Shown here: positions 5,984 through 9,994 of the stretch, piece by piece
Numbering within the stretch: the first letter of the stretch is position 1
How the letters are laid out: each line of letters opens with the position of its first letter
Source of the DNA: an uncultured Ruminococcus sp.
Lineage (GTDB): Bacteria > Bacillota > Clostridia > Oscillospirales > Ruminococcaceae
NCBI GenBank assembly: GCA_902783235.1
Contig: CACZQG010000162.1
Span: 1 to 9,994, forward strand
DNA: 9,994 nucleotides
Direction: 5' to 3'
Program-made: the position numbers and the translations under genes
The notes under the pieces: model-generated
Seen by the model: the letters and a program-made list of their open reading frames with translations, nothing else
The model's database searches: none
Told to the model about the DNA's origin: nothing

Positions 5984-7303
5984 ATGAGTTTAACATCATC
6001 AACCAAGGTTGACGTAAATACCACCGAACTGCTTTTCAATGTTGATGCGGAAGCATTCTCCGCAGCTGTTGAAAAAGCATTCCAGAGACAGAAGAAGAAC
6101 ATAACAGTTCCCGGCTTCCGTAAGGGTAAAGCTACAAGAAAGATCATCGAGAGCCACTACGGTGAGGGTGTATTCTATGAGGAAGCCATCAATCAGCTGG
6201 TAAGCGAGGAAATGCCCGGAGCAATTGAGGAATCAAAGCTGGAACTGGTTGACACTCCCAGAATAGAGATCCTGAAGGCAAGTACAGAAGAGGGCGTTGA
6301 ATACAAGCTCATCTGCATCACAAAGCCTGAGGTGACTATCGGCGAATACAAGGGTATCCACGCTCCCAAGAACGTAAAGGAAATTGGTGAAGAGGATATC
6401 AACAATGCTATTGAGCAGATCAAGCAGAGAAACGCAAGAATAGTTTCTGTAGATGACAGACCCTGCGAAATGAAGGATGAGGTCATCATCGATTTCGAGG
6501 GCTTCATGGACGGTGAAGCATTTGAAGGCGGTAAAGCTGATGAATTCCCTCTCAAGCTGGGCAGCGGTCAGTTTATCCCCGGATTTGAGGATCAGGTTTG
6601 CGGTCACTCCATCGGTGATGAATTTGACGTAAATGTTACATTCCCCGAGGATTACCAGATGGAAGAATATGCAGGTAAGCCTGCTGTATTCAAGGTAAAG
6701 CTTCATGGTATCAACAAGACCGAATTCCCTGAGTTTGACGATGAACTCATCAAGGATACAACAGAATTCGATACTGTTGATGAGTGGAAGGAAGATATAA
6801 AGAAGAATCTCTCAGAGAGAGCAGAAAATACTGCAAATGTAGAGTTTGAAAACTATATCGTTGATAAACTCATCGAGGGTACAGATGGTGTTATCCCAAG
6901 ATGTATGTTTGACCACAGGATCGATGGACTTATCAATAACTTTGCTCACGGTCTCAAGCATCAGGGCATGAGCATTGATATCTATCTCCAGTACACAGGT
7001 ATGGATATGGATTCCTTCAGAGATACTTTTGAAGAAAGAGCTGTTAACGAAGTAAAGCTCCGTCTTGCTCTTGAAAAGATCGCTGAACAGGAAAATCTTA
7101 CCGTTTCTGACGAAGAATTTGAAGAAGAACTTCAGAAGCTGGCTGACAACAACAATATGTCCAAGGATGAAGTAAAGAGACGTATTTCCATTGATGATTT
7201 CAGAACAGATCTCAAGGTAACAAAGGCTCTTGACTTCGTAAAGGAAAACGCAGTTGTTGACAACAGCATCGTTCCCGAAAAGGAAGAAAACGATAACGAA
7301 TAA
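5984..7303 (+). CDS. tig: Trigger factor (ribosome-associated chaperone)
   Basis: First chaperone to meet nascent chains at the ribosome exit tunnel, 439 residues, close to the usual 425–450. Three domains can be followed: the N-terminal ribosome-binding domain (1 to about 110) with the signature loop GFRKGKA at 44–50; an FKBP-type prolyl isomerase domain (about 150–245) with DEVIIDFEGFMDGEAFEGG and GSGQFIPGFEDQV; and the acidic, helical C-terminal chaperone domain that gives the protein its cradle shape. The residue after GFRKGKA is Thr51, where the family signature GFRxGxxP has proline. The gene has its own extended -10 promoter and a strong ribosome binding site. Its codon use leans to AAG, ATC and CTC, as expected of a highly expressed gene. 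It heads the tig–clpP–clpX cluster common in bacteria. Confidence 0.96.
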   Translation: MSLTSSTKVDVNTTELLFNVDAEAFSAAVEKAFQRQKKNITVPGFRKGKATRKIIESHYGEGVFYEEAINQLVSEEMPGAIEESKLELVDTPRIEILKASTEEGVEYKLICITKPEVTIGEYKGIHAPKNVKEIGEEDINNAIEQIKQRNARIVSVDDRPCEMKDEVIIDFEGFMDGEAFEGGKADEFPLKLGSGQFIPGFEDQVCGHSIGDEFDVNVTFPEDYQMEEYAGKPAVFKVKLHGINKTEFPEFDDELIKDTTEFDTVDEWKEDIKKNLSERAENTANVEFENYIVDKLIEGTDGVIPRCMFDHRIDGLINNFAHGLKHQGMSIDIYLQYTGMDMDSFRDTFEERAVNEVKLRLALEKIAEQENLTVSDEEFEEELQKLADNNNMSKDEVKRRISIDDFRTDLKVTKALDFVKENAVVDNSIVPEKEENDNE

Positions 7304-7326
7304 TATAGAATAATCTTTTAATATAT

Positions 7327-7382
7327 GCTGTCCGTTTACAGAATTTGTCGTGTATATATTCCCTGACATTTGAACGGGCAGC
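7327..7382. repeat. 12-bp inverted repeat upstream of clpP
   Basis: Left arm GCTGTCCGTTTA (7327–7338) pairs with right arm TGAACGGGCAGC (7371–7382): 10 Watson–Crick and 2 G·T pairs, around a 32-nt loop that includes AT-rich TATATATT (7353–7360). The right arm ends 12 nt before the clpP ribosome-binding region. There is no T-run after it, so it does not look like a tig terminator. It may be an mRNA leader hairpin or an operator, with a weak promoter (TTTACA 7335–7340) within or beside it. Function is inferred only from position. Confidence 0.5.
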
Positions 7383-7394
7383 AATATTATCAAG

Positions 7395-7401
7395 AAGGGA
7401 G
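7395..7401 (+). promoter_or_regulatory. Ribosome binding site of clpP
   Basis: AAGGGAG lies 9 nt before ATG 7411. It supports this start over an in-frame ATG at 7345, which would add 22 residues and is itself inside the inverted repeat loop. Confidence 0.65.
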
Positions 7402-7410
7402 CAATTATTT

Positions 7411-7998
7411 ATGGCACTTGTACCTTACGTTGTGGAGCAGACCAGCCGTGGTGAGCGTTCATATGATATCTATTCCAGACTCCTTAATGACAGGATCATT
7501 ATGCTGTCTGAGGATGTTAACGACACTACAGCAAGCCTTATAGTAGCACAGCTGTTGTATCTTGAGGGACAGGATCCCGAAAAGGACATTTCCCTCTATA
7601 TCAACAGTCCCGGCGGTTCAGTAACAGCAGGCATGGCTATCTATGACACCATGCAGTATATCAAATGCGATGTATCCACAATATGTATCGGTCTTGCGGC
7701 TTCTATGGGTGCATTTCTCCTGTCATCTGGAGCAAAGGGTAAACGCTTTGCACTCCCCAACAGTGAGATAATGATACATCAGCCGCTGATTTCCGGAGGA
7801 CTTCAGGGTCAGGCTACAGATATCAAGATCCGTACTGATAACCTCCTTCGTACAAAAGAAAGACTTAATCGCATACTGAGTGAAAATACAGGCAAGCCTT
7901 ATGAGCAGATTTGTCAGGATACAGAACGTGATAACTTCATGATGGCAGAGGAAGCTTGTGCATACGGACTGGTAGATAAGGTCATTGACCATAGATGA
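7411..7998 (+). CDS. clpP: ATP-dependent Clp protease proteolytic subunit ClpP
   Basis: Serine peptidase that forms a double-heptamer chamber and degrades proteins fed to it by Clp/Hsp100 unfoldases. It has 195 residues from ATG 7411, the usual length for ClpP. The catalytic triad is intact: Ser98 in GLAASMGAF, His123 in MIHQPL, and Asp174 in ERDNFM. The last is placed by alignment with E. coli ClpP, allowing for a 2-residue insertion after HQPL ([12 protein letters not shown]). The oxyanion-region motif NSPGGSV is at 65–71. The N-terminal [25 protein letters not shown] is typical, with the axial-loop region near the start. The gene lies 107 bp after tig and 21 bp before clpX, matching the standard gene set for the ClpXP machine. 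No CtsR-type heptamer repeats were recognised upstream. Confidence 0.97.
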   Translation: MALVPYVVEQTSRGERSYDIYSRLLNDRIIMLSEDVNDTTASLIVAQLLYLEGQDPEKDISLYINSPGGSVTAGMAIYDTMQYIKCDVSTICIGLAASMGAFLLSSGAKGKRFALPNSEIMIHQPLISGGLQGQATDIKIRTDNLLRTKERLNRILSENTGKPYEQICQDTERDNFMMAEEACAYGLVDKVIDHR

Positions 7999-8005
7999 TT
8001 CCTAC

Positions 8006-8011
8006 GGAGGG
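8006..8011 (+). promoter_or_regulatory. Ribosome binding site of clpX
   Basis: GGAGGG lies in the 21-bp clpP–clpX gap, 8 nt before ATG 8020. The short gap indicates cotranscription with clpP. Confidence 0.7.
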
Positions 8012-8019
8012 ATAAATAA

Positions 8020-9303
8020 ATGACACCCGAAACCCCTATAAAGTATTGTAATTTCTGCGGCAAGAGAGAAGATCAGGTACAGAGCATTTTTACAGCAGGT
8101 ACTTCCAATATCTGTGACGAATGTGTAATGTATTGTTATGATCTTCTTACAGGAACGCTGAAAAAAGGTTCAGCAAGACCTAAGCGTCCGTCTTCTGACA
8201 AGAGATCACATAGCTCGGAAAATACTCTTAATCTTCTCACTCCTTCCGAGATAAAATCCGTTCTTGATGAATATGTAGTGGGACAGGATAAAGCCAAGGT
8301 TACTCTTGCAGTATCTGTATACAACCATTACAAGAGAATAATCAGTCAGACTAAAAATGATGATGATGTTGATATACAAAAAAGCAATGTTATCCTCCTG
8401 GGTCCTACAGGTGTAGGTAAAACATTTTTAGCCTCTACCCTTGCAAGGATACTTGATGTACCCTTTGCTATAGCCGATGCTACTACTATTACAGAAGCAG
8501 GATATGTGGGTGACGACGTAGAGAATGTACTTCTCAGACTAATACAGGCTGCTGATTTTGATATTGAAGCAGCTGAAAGAGGCATTATCTATATCGACGA
8601 AATAGATAAGATTGCAAGAAAATCCGAAAACACTTCCCTGACTCGTGATGTCAGCGGTGAGGGCGTACAGCAGGCACTTCTTAAAATAATAGAAGGTACT
8701 GTTTCAAATGTACCTCCCCAGGGAGGCAGAAAGCACCCAAATCAGGAGTTTATTCAGATAAATACTAAAAACATACTGTTCATCTGCGGCGGTGCTTTTG
8801 ACGGTCTTGAAAAATCCATTATGAAGCGTGTGAACTCATCAACTCTTGGTTTTGGCGCAGAGATCACTCCCAAAAAGGAAATGGAAAAGAATATTTTCCA
8901 CAAGGTGATACCCCAGGATCTTGTGAAGTTTGGTATGGTTCCCGAACTGGTTGGTCGTCTTCCCGTTATAACCGTACTGGATGAGCTTGATGAACAAGCC
9001 CTTGTAAATATTCTTACTGAGCCTAAAAATGCCCTTATCAAGCAGTACAGAAAGCTCTTCGACTACGATGATGTTGAACTTGAAGTTGAGGATGAGGCAT
9101 TGATCGAAATTGCTAAGAAGGCTATTTCTCAGAAAACCGGTGCAAGAGGTCTGAGAGCGATCATAGAAGGCGTGCTCATGCAGCCTATGTTTGATACTCC
9201 CTCTGACCCGACTATCTCAAAAATAACCATTACAGCCGCTTCTGTAAGGGGTGAAGAGTCTCCCCTTCTTGAACATGGCAAAAAAGAAGATATGCCGGCA
9301 TGA
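8020..9303 (+). CDS. clpX: ClpX unfoldase, ATPase subunit of ClpXP
   Basis: AAA+ hexameric unfoldase that recognises tagged or adaptor-delivered proteins, unfolds them with ATP and threads them into ClpP. It has 427 residues, the normal length. The N-terminal zinc-binding domain has Cys10, Cys13, Cys32 and Cys35 (C-x2-C…C-x2-C). A basic, Ser-rich linker (about 46–67) follows. The AAA+ core shows Walker A GPTGVGKT at 128–135, pore loop GYVG at 161–164, Walker B IIYIDE at 189–194, the RKH pore-2 loop at 237–239, and sensor-2 [11 protein letters not shown] near the C-terminus. The ClpP-docking loop is LGF at 276–278, a variant of the common IGF tripeptide that also occurs in other ClpX proteins. 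Transcription probably ends at the hairpin at 9408–9431. Confidence 0.97.
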   Translation: MTPETPIKYCNFCGKREDQVQSIFTAGTSNICDECVMYCYDLLTGTLKKGSARPKRPSSDKRSHSSENTLNLLTPSEIKSVLDEYVVGQDKAKVTLAVSVYNHYKRIISQTKNDDDVDIQKSNVILLGPTGVGKTFLASTLARILDVPFAIADATTITEAGYVGDDVENVLLRLIQAADFDIEAAERGIIYIDEIDKIARKSENTSLTRDVSGEGVQQALLKIIEGTVSNVPPQGGRKHPNQEFIQINTKNILFICGGAFDGLEKSIMKRVNSSTLGFGAEITPKKEMEKNIFHKVIPQDLVKFGMVPELVGRLPVITVLDELDEQALVNILTEPKNALIKQYRKLFDYDDVELEVEDEALIEIAKKAISQKTGARGLRAIIEGVLMQPMFDTPSDPTISKITITAASVRGEESPLLEHGKKEDMPA

Positions 9304-9359
9304 TGGATTCTTAAATCCTCTTAAAAATACAGATGGATGTCTATAGATCGGCAGTACGC

Positions 9360-9385
9360 TTCAATAAGGGGCATCGCCCCGTCAT
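9360..9385 (+). repeat. Palindromic intergenic repeat, copy 1
   Basis: A 26-nt unit beginning TTCAATAAGGGGC and ending GCCCCGTCAT, with a GGGGC/GCCCC stem (9368–9372 with 9376–9380) around a 3-nt ATC loop. A second copy at 9438–9463 matches at 23 of 26 positions. All three differences are in the loop, so the stem is conserved and the loop varies. Confidence 0.75.
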
Positions 9386-9407
9386 TATAATAATTCTTAT
9401 AAACAAA

Positions 9408-9431
9408 AAACACGGCATTTCTGCCGTGTTT
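9408..9431. terminator. Bidirectional intrinsic terminator of clpX and the convergent gene
   Basis: AAACACGGCA (9408–9417) and TGCCGTGTTT (9422–9431) form a 10-bp perfect stem with a TTTC loop. On the + strand it is followed by a T-rich stretch (9429–9439). On the - strand the A-tract to its left (9402–9410) supplies an even better T-run. It can therefore stop transcription from clpX and from the membrane-protein gene arriving from the right. Confidence 0.85.
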
Positions 9432-9437
9432 CTTGTT

Positions 9438-9463
9438 TTCAATAAGGGGCGCTGCCCCGTCAT
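9438..9463 (+). repeat. Palindromic intergenic repeat, copy 2
   Basis: Second copy of the 26-nt unit at 9360–9385. The stem GGGGC (9446–9450)/GCCCC (9454–9458) surrounds a GCT loop. Its segments can also pair elsewhere: TAAGGGGC (9443–9450) with GCCCCTTA (9487–9494), and GCCCC (9454–9458) with GGGGC (9464–9468). Competing folds are possible in RNA. Confidence 0.75.
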
Positions 9464-9477
9464 GGGGCGGACGACTT

Positions 9478-9491
9478 GGGGCATTTGCCCC
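9478..9491. repeat. Short GC palindrome
   Basis: GGGGCA (9478–9483) and TGCCCC (9486–9491) form a 6-bp perfect stem with a 2-nt gap (a 5-bp stem and 4-nt loop is more realistic in RNA). The stem sequence is like that of the two 26-nt repeats, and its last base is the first base of the next hairpin. Confidence 0.6.
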
Positions 9492-9536
9492 TTAGTCTTT
9501 CAGTGGGGGATTGAATTTCCCCACTGAAAGACTAAG
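9491..9536. repeat. 18-bp perfect inverted repeat
   Basis: CTTAGTCTTTCAGTGGGG (9491–9508) is the exact reverse complement of CCCCACTGAAAGACTAAG (9519–9536), with a 10-nt spacer. A G·T and an A–T pair extend the stem to about 20. No T-run follows on either strand, so it is not a standard terminator. It could be a palindromic repeat element, the end of a small non-autonomous element, or part of a structured RNA. Confidence 0.85.
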
Positions 9537-9565
9537 ATGACCTCCGCCATTGATGCGGGGGTCAT
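9537..9565. repeat. 11-bp hairpin directly following the perfect repeat
   Basis: ATGACCTCCGC (9537–9547) pairs with GCGGGGGTCAT (9555–9565), with one T·G pair and a 7-nt loop. It starts at the very base after the preceding 18-bp stem ends, so the two could stack end to end. Confidence 0.7.
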
Positions 9566-9572
9566 AAGTCGT

Positions 9573-9590
9573 GAGTTATACGGGTAACTC
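9573..9590. repeat. Small hairpin near the end of the convergent gene
   Basis: GAGTTA (9573–9578) pairs with TAACTC (9585–9590) around a 6-nt loop. It is the last in the run of hairpins and lies 28 nt past the stop codon of the minus-strand gene. It is weak on its own. Confidence 0.45.
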
Positions 9591-9618
9591 CTTATTAAAG
9601 TCTTTGTGCGGTATTTCC

Positions 9619-9994
9619 TTAAAAGAATCCAAAAAAGTCAAATCCCGTTGGCATAGGTAAGGTCAGCATATAGACCGTTGCAAACACACAGCCTACTATT
9701 GACACACACAGTATCAGCGCTCTGTTGGGCAGTCTCTTGAATATTCCCACTATGCCCAGAAGGAACAATACCAGTGAATAAATAACCGTTACAAGGTTGA
9801 AAGCATCACCATTGCTGTTGTCCTGCTGTCCCTCCTCAAGGGCTGCCTGTGACTGAGCAAGCAACTCATTACACTTATCGAAATATCCCTCTATAAAGCC
9901 GGGAACATCAAAGGGAGAATTCATGCCTTCTTCCATCTGTGAAGCTGCTTCGGCGAATCTTTCCGAACAATTCTGTTTTATATATGTATCCTGC
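9619..9994 (-). CDS. Membrane protein of unknown function, 5' end outside window
   Basis: Minus-strand frame open from the right edge to a TAA at 9619–9621, giving 124 visible residues of the C-terminus. An ATG at 9936 lies inside it, but the frame stays open for 19 codons beyond it to the edge and no clear ribosome binding site is seen there, so the gene probably begins outside the window. The visible part has a soluble, mildly acidic region (about 1–63) rich in Glu, Gln, Ala and Asn, then two membrane segments at about 65–85 and 91–112 joined by a short basic KRLPNR turn, then a short aromatic tail ending FDFFGFF. The basic turn suggests it faces the cytoplasm, with the soluble region outside. 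I do not recognise the family. It is convergent with clpX and shares the terminator at 9408–9431. Confidence 0.75.
   Translation of the reverse strand, partial: QDTYIKQNCSERFAEAASQMEEGMNSPFDVPGFIEGYFDKCNELLAQSQAALEEGQQDNSNGDAFNLVTVIYSLVLFLLGIVGIFKRLPNRALILCVSIVGCVFATVYMLTLPMPTGFDFFGFF

Larger units (their letters stand above)
9304..9618. other. Non-coding convergent intergenic region rich in hairpins
   Basis: This 315-bp gap between the converging clpX and membrane-protein genes contains no supported gene. It holds the bidirectional terminator, two copies of a 26-nt palindromic repeat, and four further hairpins packed from 9478 to 9590. The region carries four GGGGC and three GCCCC blocks, so alternative foldings compete. 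Bases 9304–9359 hold only a weak GGATT/AATCC hairpin at 9305–9318. Confidence 0.8.

Noticed and set aside
6812..7393. Antisense open frame of 193 residues opposite the end of tig
   Set aside because: It overlaps a well-supported trigger factor gene and shows no recognisable domain; its Ile/Phe/Val-rich composition follows from the codon bias of the gene opposite.
7304..7410. CtsR operator upstream of clpP
   Set aside because: The direct heptamer pattern GGTCAAA-n3-GGTCAAA was sought and not found; only the inverted repeat at 7327–7382 is present.
8845..8853. LGF in place of IGF in ClpX as a sign of an altered ClpP partner
   Set aside because: LGF is a conservative variant known in other functional ClpX proteins, and clpP is adjacent and intact.
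9305..9318. GGATT/AATCC hairpin just after the clpX stop as the terminator
   Set aside because: The stem is only 5 bp and AT-rich, with a poor T-run; the 10-bp stem at 9408–9431 is far stronger.
9360..9463. Two similar repeats as a possible CRISPR array
   Set aside because: Only two copies are present, the space between them contains a terminator, the units are internally palindromic, and no cas gene is nearby.
9333..9527. Possible 64-residue + strand gene after clpX
   Set aside because: It runs through the terminator and several palindromes, has no ribosome binding site, and its length follows from the repeats rather than coding constraint.

Overview
This window looks like ordinary core chromosome of an anaerobic low-to-mid-GC Firmicute, most likely a Ruminococcus-like member of the Clostridia. 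That placement is inferred from codon use, the gene order lepB–rbgA–rnhB–yraN, the Clostridia-type threonine synthase start, and the GGGGC/GCCCC palindromes between genes. No search was run. Nearly all of the first 9.3 kb is coding on the + strand.

Region 1 (1–3614) is a probable operon. It holds the C-terminal part of one type I signal peptidase, a second complete type I signal peptidase with an unusually long cytoplasmic N-terminal extension and a TTG start, the circularly permuted ribosome-assembly GTPase RbgA/YlqF, ribonuclease HII (rnhB) and a YraN/UPF0102 nuclease-fold protein. The last three genes overlap end to start (20 nt, then ATGA). Themes are protein export, 50S subunit maturation and nucleic-acid maintenance. 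In many Firmicutes this block lies just after rplS, which would be off the left edge.

Region 2 (3615–5880) holds threonine synthase (thrC) and, overlapping it by one base (TAATG), a calcineurin-like metallophosphoesterase of unknown substrate.

Region 3 (5881–9303) is the protein-quality-control cluster tig–clpP–clpX: ribosome-associated trigger factor, the ClpP serine peptidase and its ClpX unfoldase. An extended -10 promoter precedes tig. Imperfect inverted repeats sit before both tig and clpP and may be regulatory.

Region 4 (9304–9618) is non-coding. It contains a bidirectional intrinsic terminator flanked by two copies of a 26-nt palindromic repeat, followed by nearly back-to-back hairpins including an 18-bp perfect stem. 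It separates clpX from a convergent, 5'-truncated gene for a small membrane protein of unknown function (9619–9994, minus strand), which runs off the right edge.

I see no CRISPR array, transposase, prophage, tRNA or rRNA, and no convincing new multi-gene system. The most unusual items are the dense hairpin cluster after clpX, the long N-terminal extension on the second signal peptidase, the loss of the conserved proline in the trigger-factor ribosome-binding signature, and the inverted repeat ahead of clpP.
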